From the IMG/VR virus record IMGVR_UViG_3300043446_004500, positions 89,678 to 153,677 of that record: a DNA stretch of 64,000 nucleotides; one strand, 5' to 3'. The position numbers and the translations under genes were made by a program. Of the stretch, positions 41,073 to 50,282 are shown piece after piece (the first letter of the stretch is position 1; each line of letters begins with the position of its first letter). Below the pieces are notes generated by a model, which ran no database searches, was not told the DNA's origin, and saw nothing but the letters and a program-made list of their open reading frames with translations. This stretch comes from a virus.

Positions 41073-42990
41073 TCCAAGGGGGATATTTCGACTTAAGCAA
41101 GTATATGAAGAGCAATTAAGTAATAATTGGTCAGTAAAAAGTGATGTATGGTTATCAACTCCTCAAGGAACCATAAACTTTGGATCTGGTGCAGTAGCAA
41201 CTCCACAGACTGGTTACTTTGGTGGAGGTAATCCTGGACCATATTCAACAGTAGATCGTATAGATTACTCCAATGATACAGCAACAGCAGTCGCAAAAGG
41301 ACCATTAAGTGTCGGTAGATATTTCTTAGCAGCAACAGGAAACAGTTCTTATGGTTACTTTGGTGGTGGTGCTACAGTATCAACAGTAGACCGTATAGAT
41401 TATGCTAATGATACTGCAACTGCATCACCAAAAGGACCATTGAGTCTTGCTAGATATGGTGTAGTAGCAACAGGTAACAGTTCTTATGGTTACTTTGGTG
41501 GTGGTAACGGACCCGTATCAACAGTAGACCGTATAGATTATGCTAATGATACTGCAACTGCATCACCTAAAGGACCATTGGGTCCTGCCAGAATAAGACC
41601 TGCAGCAACAGGTAATAGTTCTTATGGTTACTTTGGTGGTGGGTTTTTTCCTAGTCCAGGATCAAGAGTAGACCGTATTGATTACTCTAATGATACTGCA
41701 ACAGCATCACCAAAAGGACCATTGAGTCTTGCTAGATATGACTTAGCAGCAACAGGAAACAGTTCTTATGGTTACTTTGGTGGTGGTTATCCTACAGTAT
41801 CAAGAGTAGATCGTATTGATTACTCTAATGATACAGCAACAGCAGTCGCAAAAGGACCATTGAGTGCGGCAAAATATGGTCCAGGTGCAACAGGTAATAG
41901 TTCTTATGGTTACTTTGGTGGTGGTGCTCCTGGTACATATTCGACAGTAGACCGTATTGATTATGCTAATGATACTGCAACAGCATCACCTAAAGGTCCA
42001 TTGAGTGCTGCTAGAAGATATTTCGCAGCATCAAGTGCAAGAGCAAATGCACTTCCATCAACAAATACTACATTACCACCAGCAAATTTCCCAACTCAAA
42101 GTTATCCAGTCACATTCTATGGTTACTTTGGTGGTGGATATGTTTCTAGTTATGTATCAACAGTAGACCGTGTTGATTATGCTAATGATATTGCAACAGC
42201 ATCACCTAAAGGACCATTGAGTCTTGCTAGAGGATACTTAGCAGCAACAGGTAATAGTTCTTATGGATACTTTGGTGGTGGATATCTAGTATCAACAGTA
42301 GACCGTATAAATTATTCTAATGATACTGCAACAGCAGTCGCAAAAGGACCATTGAGTCTTGCTAGATATGGTTTAGCATCAACAGGAAACAGTTCTTATG
42401 GTTACTTTGGTGGTGGTTTTGCTCCTGGTGCAGTATCAACAGTAGATCGTATTGATTATGCTAATGATACAGCAACAGCAGTCGCAAAAGGACCATTGAG
42501 TGCTGCTAGACAATACTTAGCAGCAACAGGTAACAGTTCTTATGGATACTTTGGTGGTGGTGGTGGTGCTGGAGTATCAAGAGTAGATCGTATTGATTAC
42601 TCTAATGATACTGCTACTGCATCACCTAAAGGACCATTGAGTCTTGCTAGATTTGGTTTAATTGCAACAGGTAATAGTTCTTATGGATACTTTGGTGGTG
42701 GTAATCCTGGTCCAGTATCAAGAGTAGACCGTATTGATTATGCTAATGATACCGCAACTGCATCACCAAAAGGACCACTAAGTGCTGCTAGAAGATACTT
42801 AGCAGCAACAGGAAACAGTTCTTATGGTTACTTTGGTGGTGGTTTGAATCCTGGTGGTTATTTTTCAACAGTAGATCGTATTGATTACTCTAATGATACA
42901 GCAACAGCATCTGTAAAAGGACCATTAAGTGCTGCTAGAGGGTATTATCCAGCAGCAACCTCAGCAGCAGCAAACGGATTACCACAATAA
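41065..42990 (+). CDS. kelch-like repeat adhesin: 12 repeats, two six-bladed propellers
   Basis: The product has 641 residues. A ~45-residue N-terminus (GIFRLKQVYEEQLSNNWSV..WLS) is shared with the 1555-residue protein and probably anchors it to the virion. It is followed by 12 repeats of about 44-48 residues, each GYFGGG-(3-9 variable)-VDRIDYxNDTATA-xxKGPLSxxR-(3 variable)-ATGNSS. They fall into two groups of six separated by a linker (residues ~325-350), which fits two six-bladed beta-propellers with kelch-type GG motifs. Variation is concentrated at two positions per blade. The DNA of the frame is nearly identical between repeats. Likely a receptor-binding tail fibre. Confidence 0.75.
   Translation: MPSPRGIFRLKQVYEEQLSNNWSVKSDVWLSTPQGTINFGSGAVATPQTGYFGGGNPGPYSTVDRIDYSNDTATAVAKGPLSVGRYFLAATGNSSYGYFGGGATVSTVDRIDYANDTATASPKGPLSLARYGVVATGNSSYGYFGGGNGPVSTVDRIDYANDTATASPKGPLGPARIRPAATGNSSYGYFGGGFFPSPGSRVDRIDYSNDTATASPKGPLSLARYDLAATGNSSYGYFGGGYPTVSRVDRIDYSNDTATAVAKGPLSAAKYGPGATGNSSYGYFGGGAPGTYSTVDRIDYANDTATASPKGPLSAARRYFAASSARANALPSTNTTLPPANFPTQSYPVTFYGYFGGGYVSSYVSTVDRVDYANDIATASPKGPLSLARGYLAATGNSSYGYFGGGYLVSTVDRINYSNDTATAVAKGPLSLARYGLASTGNSSYGYFGGGFAPGAVSTVDRIDYANDTATAVAKGPLSAARQYLAATGNSSYGYFGGGGGAGVSRVDRIDYSNDTATASPKGPLSLARFGLIATGNSSYGYFGGGNPGPVSRVDRIDYANDTATASPKGPLSAARRYLAATGNSSYGYFGGGLNPGGYFSTVDRIDYSNDTATASVKGPLSAARGYYPAATSAAANGLPQ
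41210..42950 (+). repeat. tandem coding repeats (about 135-145 bp) of the first kelch gene
   Basis: Repeats contain near-constant blocks such as GGTAACAGTTCTTATGG and GTAGACCGTATTGATTA flanking short variable segments. Twelve copies are visible. Synonymous differences between copies are few, indicating recent duplication or gene conversion. The same family continues at 45055-49590. Confidence 0.85.
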
Positions 42991-42993
42991 ATA
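42986..42993 (+). promoter_or_regulatory. late promoter AATAAATA
   Basis: Built on the stop codon of the kelch gene, 16 bases before the ATG at 43010. The block ATAAATACTCAAA here is shared with 49592 and, with small changes, 37449 and 50276. Confidence 0.75.
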
Positions 42994-43009
42994 CTCAAAA
43001 ATCTTTATT

Positions 43010-43627
43010 ATGAAACAAAATATTATTGTTGTTGATGATTTTTATTCAAATCCACAAGAAGTTAGAGATTTTGCTTTAAAGGCAGAATATCCAGAACCAG
43101 AAGATAACTATACATATCCAGGAAGAAACTCAAACGATTCTTATTACTCACAAGATATTCATAAGTCTTTTGAGAATGTGGTCAAGGAACAACTTATTCC
43201 TGCAGATAAGAATGGATATTTTCGCATTTCATTAGCAACAGATTCTCATCGTCAAGATGTTCACGTAGATCCATCTTGGGAATGGGGTGCTGTAATTTAT
43301 ATGTCTTCACCAGAAGATTGTGTTGATGAGGGTGGTACATCATTCTGGAAACATAATGCTCTTCAAAGTGAAAATATTCCAAAAACCGATGAAGAAGCAC
43401 AGTTTTATGGATATCCAACTTATAAAGAATGTTGGTGGACAACTGTATATGGTGATGGTTTAGATCGTTCAAAGTGGACTCGTTACTTTCTGTGCCCGAT
43501 GAGATATAATAGATTAGTATTGTTTCGTACTCATTTATGGCATTCTCATAATTTTAATTTTGGGAACACTCTTGAAAACGGTAGATTAGTTCAGTTATTT
43601 TTCTTTAATCCAGTTAAGGAGTGGTAG
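43010..43627 (+). CDS. 2OG-Fe(II) oxygenase-like protein (long form)
   Basis: I take ATG 43010 because it follows the late promoter; a frame opens upstream inside the kelch gene. The product has 205 residues: NIIVVDDFYSNPQEVRDFALKAEYP, then a double-stranded beta-helix with DSHRQDVHVDPSWEWGAVIYMS (H-x-D at about residues 81-83), EGGTSFWKH, and RLVLFRTHLWHSHNFNFG as the distal His region. Members of this group are frequent in cyanophages and resemble the C-terminal domain of the 628-residue protein at 53919. They probably hydroxylate an unknown protein or small molecule using 2-oxoglutarate and O2. Confidence 0.65.
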   Translation: MKQNIIVVDDFYSNPQEVRDFALKAEYPEPEDNYTYPGRNSNDSYYSQDIHKSFENVVKEQLIPADKNGYFRISLATDSHRQDVHVDPSWEWGAVIYMSSPEDCVDEGGTSFWKHNALQSENIPKTDEEAQFYGYPTYKECWWTTVYGDGLDRSKWTRYFLCPMRYNRLVLFRTHLWHSHNFNFGNTLENGRLVQLFFFNPVKEW

Positions 43628-43628
43628 A

Positions 43629-44111
43629 ATGTATAGAGCATATTATGTTCCAAAATTTCCAGTTTCTTATATTACAGATGATGGAAGAGATTTATGGATT
43701 AATGATCCAAATCACATAAGACATCAATGTGGATTTCTTCAGGCAATTCTAGAACACATAGATAATACAAAACACATTGATCCAATAAAAATTGTTATTC
43801 CAGTTGAGGGGCAAGTTCAGGCAGGACCAGCAGGAACATCAAGACTTTATGCTCTTACACATTTGAGAGGTTATACACACGTTCCTGCAATTGTATCCAC
43901 TACACAATATTTTGAATGGTTTGGTGATGATGTTGTAGAAATTATTGATAAAGAGCAAATAAGGTCTTATCTTTTATTAGAACCAGCAGATTATAATATT
44001 GAACCAGATGGAAAAGCATTTTGGCATAATCATAATCCAAATGAAAAGCAAATGAGAGAAACATATAAAATTTCTCCAGAAACATTTGAAAAATTATTGA
44101 GATGTATATGA
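43629..44111 (+). CDS. ParB/Srx-like fold protein, unknown function
   Basis: The product has 160 residues. The middle (residues ~55-95) reads KIVIPVEGQVQAGPAGTSRLYALTHLRGYTHVPAIVS, which follows the ParB/sulfiredoxin pattern of a beta strand, a glycine-rich loop with Arg, a helix and 'VPAIV'. Such small domains occur in modification and DNA-processing loci. It lies between an oxygenase and a sulfotransferase and overlaps the latter by 10 bases. Role unknown; a nucleotide-using enzyme that assists modification is only a guess. Confidence 0.5.
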   Translation: MYRAYYVPKFPVSYITDDGRDLWINDPNHIRHQCGFLQAILEHIDNTKHIDPIKIVIPVEGQVQAGPAGTSRLYALTHLRGYTHVPAIVSTTQYFEWFGDDVVEIIDKEQIRSYLLLEPADYNIEPDGKAFWHNHNPNEKQMRETYKISPETFEKLLRCI

Positions 44112-44938
44112 ATAAGACTTATCATTTTATGGCGGGACTTCCACGATCAGGAAGCACACTACTCAAAAGTATTTTAGATCAAAATCCTAATATTCACGCA
44201 AATCCAGTAAGTCCTGTGATGGAATTGATGTATCATACTGAAGAATATTTGAAAAAAAGTGAGCAATATCTAGGATATCCAAAACCAAAAAGTGCCTATA
44301 AAATTATTAGTAGTTATATTGATAATTATTATTTTGACCGTGAAGAACCAGTTATTATAGATCATTGTCGTGCCTGGACAAATAATATAGAAAGAATTAA
44401 AACTTATATTACACCAAATCCAAAAATCATTTGTCCTGTAAGAGATATTGTTGAAATTCTTACATCTTTTATTACAATGGTTCATCGTAATGATGATCAA
44501 GTTTCATTTATAGATCAACATTTGATAGAAAAAGGTGTTACTGTAGATGATGATAATCGTTGTCAGTATTTAATGAGTGATGATGGAATCGTAGAACAAG
44601 CACTATGGGCACAAGGACAGGCATTTATTAAAAATGATACTCGTCATTTATTAATGATTGAATATAATGATTTGGTGAATACTCCAGATGAAACAATGAA
44701 AAGAATTTATGATTTCTTAGAGATGGATTATTACAATCATAACTTTAGTAATGTTGAAAATAATCATCGTGAGAATGATGACCAGTGGTATTTAAAAGAT
44801 ATGCACTATGTGAGAAAGGAAGTTAAAAAAATATCTAAAAAACCAGAAGATGTATTATCACCCTATATTTTAAATAAATATAAAAAACTGGAATACTGGA
44901 AGTATCCCGAGAGTCCTTATTTAATAAATGGCAACTAA
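44102..44938 (+). CDS. sulfotransferase
   Basis: The product has 278 residues. The 5' PAPS-binding motif is clear at the N-terminus (FMAGLPRSGSTLLKSIL, residues ~8-24), and the 3' phosphate-binding motif is seen as KIICPVRDIVEILTSF (~107-122), followed by helices and an LLMIEYNDLVNTPDETMKRIYDFL segment typical of the family. It would move a sulfuryl group from PAPS to a sugar, tyrosine or other acceptor. It immediately precedes, and overlaps by 11 bases, the tyrosine-rich 30-repeat kelch gene. Host supply of PAPS is assumed. The acceptor is not known. Confidence 0.8.
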   Translation: MYMNKTYHFMAGLPRSGSTLLKSILDQNPNIHANPVSPVMELMYHTEEYLKKSEQYLGYPKPKSAYKIISSYIDNYYFDREEPVIIDHCRAWTNNIERIKTYITPNPKIICPVRDIVEILTSFITMVHRNDDQVSFIDQHLIEKGVTVDDDNRCQYLMSDDGIVEQALWAQGQAFIKNDTRHLLMIEYNDLVNTPDETMKRIYDFLEMDYYNHNFSNVENNHRENDDQWYLKDMHYVRKEVKKISKKPEDVLSPYILNKYKKLEYWKYPESPYLINGN

Positions 44939-47900
44939 TACAAGAGGAATATTTGCACTTTTAGATGTAAGAGAAAGACAAAACACAGGATATTGGCCTG
45001 TAAAGAGTGGTGTATGGTTAAGTCCAAGCCCTTATTATGGTCCTGCTCCAGATGTTGGTTACTTTGGTGGTGCTCAACCTGCAAATTCAACAGTAGACCG
45101 TGTTGATTACTCTAATGATACTGCAACAGCATCAGTAAGAGGTCCATTAAGTCTTGCTAGAGGATATCTAGCAGCAACAGGTAGTAATTCTTATGGTTAC
45201 TTTGGTGGTGGATGGACTCCTGGTTCAGTATCAACAGTAGACCGTATCAATTACTCTAATGATACTGCAACAGCATCACCTAAAGGACCATTGAGTCTTG
45301 CTAGATATGGTTTAGTAGCAACAGGTAGTAATTCGTATGGTTACTTTGGTGGTGGTCGTGCCGATTATTCGACAGTAGACCGTATTGATTACTCTAATGA
45401 TACTGCAACAGCATCACCTAAAGGACCATTGAGTGCTGCTAGAGGATACTTAGCAGCAACAGGTAACAGTTCTTATGGTTACTTTGGTGGTGGTCTTACA
45501 GTATCAAGAGTAGATCGTATTGATTACTCTAATGATACTGCTACTGCATCACCTAAAGGACCATTGAGTATTGCTAGATATGCTTTAGCAGCAACAGGTA
45601 ACAGTTCTTATGGTTATTTTGGTGGTGGTACTCCTGCAAGATCAACAGTAGATCGTATTGATTATGCTAATGATACAGCAACAGCAGTCGCAAAAGGACC
45701 ATTGAGTGCTATTAGATATCGTTTAGCAGCAACAGGTAATAGTTCTTTTGGTTACTTTGGTGGTGGTTTTGCTTCATCAACAGTAGATCGTATTGATTAC
45801 TCCAATGATACCGCAACAGCAGTTGCAAAAGGACCATTAAGTTCTGCTAGATATTACTTAGCAGCATCAAGTCCTAAAGCAAATGCAATCACAAATTCAG
45901 TGCTTTTGCCCTCATCAGGAGGAACCATAAACTTTGGAACTGGTACAGTAGCAACTCCAAATACTGGTTACTTTGGTGGTGGTACTCCTGGTCCAATATC
46001 AACAGTAGATCGTATAGATTACTCTAACGACACAGCAACAGCAGTCGCAAAAGGTCCATTAATTCTTGCTAGACTTTACTTAGCAGCAACAGGTAATGGT
46101 TCTTATGGATACTTTGGTGGTGGTAACGGGCCCGTATCAACAGTAGATCGTATTAATTACTCCAATGATACTACAACTGCATCACCTAAGGGTCCATTAA
46201 GTGCTGGTAGATATTGGCTTGCTGCAACAGGTAATAATTCTTATGGTTATTTTGCAGCAGGTAGGCCGACTGGAGTATCAACAGTAGATCGTATAGATTA
46301 CTCTAATGATACTGCAACTGCATCACCAAAGGGACCATTAAATTCTGGAAAATTAGCATTAACTGCGACCGGAAATCAATCTTATGGTTACTTTGGTGGT
46401 GGATATGCTTCCATATCAACAGTAGACCGTATTGATTATGCTAATGATACAGCAACAGCATCACCAAAAGGTCTATTAAGTGTTGGTAAAGGTATGTTTG
46501 CTGCAACAGGTAATAGTTCTTATGGTTACTTTGGTGGAGGAAATTATTCAACACCAAATTCTTCTGTAGACCGTATTGATTACTCTAATGATACAGCAAC
46601 AGCATCACCAAAGGGACCATTAAGTGCTGGTAGAGGTGGTTTATCTGCAACAGGAACTAGTTCTTATGGATACTTTGGTGGAGGTAATGGTCCAGTATCA
46701 AGAGTAGATCGTATTGATTACTCTAATGATACTGCAACAGCATCACCTAAAGGACCATTGAGTGCTGCTAGAACATATCTTGCATCATCAAGTGCAAGAG
46801 CAAATGGATTTTCACCAGTGGTTAACACTACATTACCACCAGCAAACACAATATTCCAAAAGTTTCCAGTATTTTTCTATGGGTACTTTATTGGAGGTGC
46901 TCCTGGTCCATTATCAACAATAGATCGAATTGATTATACAAATGATACAATAACAGCATCTCCAAGAGGAACATTATCAGCTGGAAGAGCTGGTGGTGCT
47001 GGAACTGGTAGTAGTTCTTATGGTTATTTTGGTGGAGGTGCTGTTTCATCTGTTAGTAGAATTGATTACTCTAATGATTCATTATTACCATCACCAGGAC
47101 TCAATCTATTATCAAGAGGTCCATTAAATGTTAGTAGGCAATATTTTGGTGCAGCAGGAAATTATAATTATGGTTGGTTTGGTGGAGGATCACCATCAAT
47201 TACTACAGTAGATCGTATTGATTATGCTAATGATACTGCAACAGCATCACCAAAAGGAAATTTAACTTCGGTTACTTTAGGTAATGCAGCAACAGGAAAT
47301 AAAGATTATGGATATTGGGCAGGAGGATATAGTCCTTCTTATAATCAACTAGTAGACCGTATTGATTATGCTAATGATACTGCAACAGCACCATCAAGAA
47401 CAGCATTATCTTCTGCAAGAGGATTATTCTCTGCAACAGGAAACAAAGATTATGGTTACTTTGGTGGAGGATATAATCCTGCTGCAATATCCACAGTAGA
47501 TCGTTTAGATTATGCAAATGATACTGTCTTTTTAGTATCAAAAGGACCATTGAGTGCTGCAAGATATGGTTTAGCGGCAACAGGAAACACAACTAATGGT
47601 TACTTTGGTGGTGGTGCTCCTGGTACATATTCGACAGTAGACCGTATTGATTACTCTAATGATACTGCTACTGCATCACCTAAAGGACCATTGAGTCTTG
47701 CTAGATATTATTTTGGAGCAAATACATCAATTATTAATCTTCTTGATTATGCTTCTTATACTCCTTCTTCAGCACCAGCAACACCACCACCTACAAGTGC
47801 TTACTTTGGTGGTGGTAATGATGATACAAAAGCACTTCAAAGCATTGAAAGAATTGATTATGCAAATGATACTGCAACGGCAACTAATGATTCTTGTTTG

Positions 47901-49595
47901 ACTGTTGGAACTCAGTACTTAGCAGCAACAGGTAATAGTTCTTATGGTTACTTTGGTGGTGGTGTTCCATCATCATCAAGAGTAGACCGTATTGATTATT
48001 CAAGTAATACCGTATCAACATCAACTAAAGGACCATTAAGTCTTGCTAGAGGATACTTAGCAGCAACAGGTAACAGTTCTTATGGTTACTTTGGTGGTGG
48101 TTATCCTGGTATATATTCAACAGTAGACCGTATTGATTATGCTAATGATACTGCAACTGCATCACCTAAAGGACCATTAAGTGCTGGTAGATATGACTTA
48201 GCAGCAACAGGTAATGAAAGTTATGGATACTTTGGTGGTGGTCCTAACACTCCTTCTACAATTGTATCTCGTCAAAAAATTGATAAAATTGATTATTCAA
48301 ATGATACTGCAACAGCAGTTTGGAAATCTGCATTTGGAAACTTGAAATATCAACATTCTGCAACAGGAAATAAAAATTATGGTTACTTTGGTGGAGGTGT
48401 TTCTCCATATTCAACCAAGGTAGAAAGACTTGATTATGCAAGTGATATGCTCTGGGCAACTACAAGATCTAGTTTGTCTCCTGCATTTTCAACATATAGT
48501 GCGGCAACTGGTAGTTCTTCATTTGGATACTGGAGTGGTAAATATCCTGCAATTTCAACAGTAGATCGTTTAGATTATTCTAGTGATACTACGAATACAG
48601 TTACTAAAGGACCATTAAATACAAAAAGAGGACTTCATGCAGGGTGTAGTCCTGTTGCAAATGGTATTGGTCTCACACCAGTTCCAGTTCCTGCTGCACC
48701 AGGAGCACCAGTTCCTACAAGTGGTTATTTTGGTGGTGGTTTTTCGTATTATCCTGGCGGTTCACTCAAGATTGAAAGAATTGATTATTCAAATGATACT
48801 GCAACATCATCCTGGAGAGCATCATTAAATAACCTAAGATATTACTTAGCAGCAACAGGTAATAGTTCTTATGGTTACTTTGGTGCTGGTGGTGCTCCTG
48901 GTGTTCCAACAATATCAACAGTAGAACGTATTGATTATTCTACAGATTATCAAATTGCACTTACTAAAGGACCATTAAGTCTTGCTAGAGGATACTTAGC
49001 AGCAACAGGTAACAGTTCTTATGGTTATTTTGGTGGTGGGTGGCCTGGTCCATATTCAACAGTAGACCGTATTGATTATGCTAATGATACTGCAACAGCA
49101 TCGCCTAAAGGACCATTGAGTCTTGCTAGATATGGTGTAGTAGCAACAGGTAACAGTTCTTATGGTTACTTTGGTGGTGGTTATGCTCCTGGTCCAAGAT
49201 CAACAGTAGATCGTATTGATTATGCTAATGATACTGCAACAGCATCACCTAAAGGACCATTAAGTGCCGCAAAATATTTCTTAGCAGCAACAGGAAATAG
49301 TTCTTATGGTTACTTTGGTGGTGGTGCTCCTAGTCCATATTCAACAGTAGACCGTATTGATTATGCTAATGATACTGCAACAGCATCACCTAAAGGACCA
49401 TTGAGTCTTGCTAGATATGGTGTAGTAGCAACAGGTAACAGTTCTTATGGATACTTTGGTGGTGGTTATTCTGCTTATTCAAGAGTAGACCGTATTGATT
49501 ACTCTAATGATACTGCAACAGCATCACCTAAAGGACCACTAAGTGAAGCAAGTTATTATCTTTCTGCTTGTAGTCCTGTTGCTAACGGTCTATAA
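44928..49595 (+). CDS. giant kelch-like repeat adhesin: 30 repeats, five six-bladed propellers
   Basis: The product has 1555 residues. The N-terminal ~45 residues (TRGIFALLDVRERQNTGYWPVKSGVWLS) match the 641-residue paralogue. I count 30 repeats of the YFGGG...VDRIDYxNDTATASPKGPLS...ATGNSSYG unit, in five groups of six, each group ended by a linker (around residues 320, 640, 945, 1250). The pattern 5 x 6 is exact, so five six-bladed propellers are likely. Repeats in group 3 and 4 are more divergent than those in groups 1, 2 and 5. Variable residues cluster after YFGGG and after LSxxR. The end (SACSPVANGL) parallels the paralogue's. Likely a receptor-binding fibre. Confidence 0.78.
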   Translation: MATNTRGIFALLDVRERQNTGYWPVKSGVWLSPSPYYGPAPDVGYFGGAQPANSTVDRVDYSNDTATASVRGPLSLARGYLAATGSNSYGYFGGGWTPGSVSTVDRINYSNDTATASPKGPLSLARYGLVATGSNSYGYFGGGRADYSTVDRIDYSNDTATASPKGPLSAARGYLAATGNSSYGYFGGGLTVSRVDRIDYSNDTATASPKGPLSIARYALAATGNSSYGYFGGGTPARSTVDRIDYANDTATAVAKGPLSAIRYRLAATGNSSFGYFGGGFASSTVDRIDYSNDTATAVAKGPLSSARYYLAASSPKANAITNSVLLPSSGGTINFGTGTVATPNTGYFGGGTPGPISTVDRIDYSNDTATAVAKGPLILARLYLAATGNGSYGYFGGGNGPVSTVDRINYSNDTTTASPKGPLSAGRYWLAATGNNSYGYFAAGRPTGVSTVDRIDYSNDTATASPKGPLNSGKLALTATGNQSYGYFGGGYASISTVDRIDYANDTATASPKGLLSVGKGMFAATGNSSYGYFGGGNYSTPNSSVDRIDYSNDTATASPKGPLSAGRGGLSATGTSSYGYFGGGNGPVSRVDRIDYSNDTATASPKGPLSAARTYLASSSARANGFSPVVNTTLPPANTIFQKFPVFFYGYFIGGAPGPLSTIDRIDYTNDTITASPRGTLSAGRAGGAGTGSSSYGYFGGGAVSSVSRIDYSNDSLLPSPGLNLLSRGPLNVSRQYFGAAGNYNYGWFGGGSPSITTVDRIDYANDTATASPKGNLTSVTLGNAATGNKDYGYWAGGYSPSYNQLVDRIDYANDTATAPSRTALSSARGLFSATGNKDYGYFGGGYNPAAISTVDRLDYANDTVFLVSKGPLSAARYGLAATGNTTNGYFGGGAPGTYSTVDRIDYSNDTATASPKGPLSLARYYFGANTSIINLLDYASYTPSSAPATPPPTSAYFGGGNDDTKALQSIERIDYANDTATATNDSCLTVGTQYLAATGNSSYGYFGGGVPSSSRVDRIDYSSNTVSTSTKGPLSLARGYLAATGNSSYGYFGGGYPGIYSTVDRIDYANDTATASPKGPLSAGRYDLAATGNESYGYFGGGPNTPSTIVSRQKIDKIDYSNDTATAVWKSAFGNLKYQHSATGNKNYGYFGGGVSPYSTKVERLDYASDMLWATTRSSLSPAFSTYSAATGSSSFGYWSGKYPAISTVDRLDYSSDTTNTVTKGPLNTKRGLHAGCSPVANGIGLTPVPVPAAPGAPVPTSGYFGGGFSYYPGGSLKIERIDYSNDTATSSWRASLNNLRYYLAATGNSSYGYFGAGGAPGVPTISTVERIDYSTDYQIALTKGPLSLARGYLAATGNSSYGYFGGGWPGPYSTVDRIDYANDTATASPKGPLSLARYGVVATGNSSYGYFGGGYAPGPRSTVDRIDYANDTATASPKGPLSAAKYFLAATGNSSYGYFGGGAPSPYSTVDRIDYANDTATASPKGPLSLARYGVVATGNSSYGYFGGGYSAYSRVDRIDYSNDTATASPKGPLSEASYYLSACSPVANGL
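45055..49590 (+). repeat. tandem coding repeats of the giant kelch gene (30 copies)
   Basis: Copies share blocks of near-identical DNA (for example GGTTACTTTGGTGGTGG and CCTAAAGGACCATTGAGT) with the 41-43 kb gene. This gives a long homologous substrate for recombination within and between the two genes. Confidence 0.85.
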
Positions 49596-49598
49596 ATA
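49591..49598 (+). promoter_or_regulatory. late promoter TATAAATA
   Basis: Perfect octamer over the stop of the giant kelch gene, 18 bases before the ATG at 49617. Confidence 0.85.
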
Positions 49599-49616
49599 CT
49601 CAAAACAACTTAGATT

Positions 49617-50279
49617 ATGATTGATAATCCTCTTTCTTATGTTCTCATTCGCCCTAATGTTATCAATCCAGAAGGTCTTCAAGAACTTATAACTCATATC
49701 AAATCTTCACCTGCAGAAGACCTTTCTGTTTTTGATCCAGATAAAACAAATGCAACTGGACAAACATCTTGGATTGTTGATAAGGAAACCAGAGATACTC
49801 AAATTGTTGCTATGGGTAATCTCTATCCAAAGATTGAAGACCTACTGAGAAATGCAGTCAAACATATCATTAATCCTTTCTATCAATGTGAAGTAGATAG
49901 TAGTGAAATACCACAAGTTCTTTCTTATGGTATTGGAGGTCATTATCGTCCTCATATTGATGGAGAAAGCATTTGGGTAACTCCTAGAGGTGAAAAGATT
50001 TGGAAAAAAAGTACAAATAGAGATTTATCTATTGTTTTTTTCTTGAATAATGATTTTGAAGGTGGTGATTTTGTGTTTCCAGATTTAAAAGTAAGAGTAA
50101 GACCAGAACCAGGAATGATGGTATGTTTTCCATCTAATCATCATTATATGCACGGAGTTGAATCAGTCACCAAAGGAAAAAGATATTCAATTGTAACTTG
50201 GGCAACTGTAAAAGGATTTCCATCAATGAATGAGGTTAATCAACAACTTTCACAGGAGTATGGAGTTCCTGTAATATAA
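49617..50279 (+). CDS. prolyl 4-hydroxylase-like 2OG-Fe(II) oxygenase
   Basis: The product has 220 residues. The double-stranded beta-helix is clear: LSYGIGGHYRPHIDGE (residues ~102-117) with the H-x-D iron ligands, LSIVFFLNNDFEGGDFVFPD, then GMMVCFPSNHHYMHGVESVTKGKRYSIVTW with the distal His and the 2-oxoglutarate-binding Lys/Arg. This is the pattern of P4H-type enzymes. It lies between the kelch gene and a collagen-like fibre gene, which hints at modification of fibre proteins, although the Gly-X-Y repeats have few prolines. Another protein or sugar may be the substrate. Confidence 0.8.
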   Translation: MIDNPLSYVLIRPNVINPEGLQELITHIKSSPAEDLSVFDPDKTNATGQTSWIVDKETRDTQIVAMGNLYPKIEDLLRNAVKHIINPFYQCEVDSSEIPQVLSYGIGGHYRPHIDGESIWVTPRGEKIWKKSTNRDLSIVFFLNNDFEGGDFVFPDLKVRVRPEPGMMVCFPSNHHYMHGVESVTKGKRYSIVTWATVKGFPSMNEVNQQLSQEYGVPVI

Positions 50280-50282
50280 ATA
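50275..50282 (+). promoter_or_regulatory. late promoter TATAAATA
   Basis: Perfect octamer over the stop of the hydroxylase gene, 21 bases before the ATG at 50304. Confidence 0.85.

Noticed and set aside
42929-43009. Longer start of the oxygenase gene reading back into the kelch gene
   Set aside because: The extra 27 residues come from the kelch repeat region in another frame; ATG 43010 follows a late promoter.
41065-49595. Diversity-generating retroelement targeting the kelch loops
   Set aside because: No reverse transcriptase, accessory gene or template repeat is visible in the window, and variation is spread over many blades.
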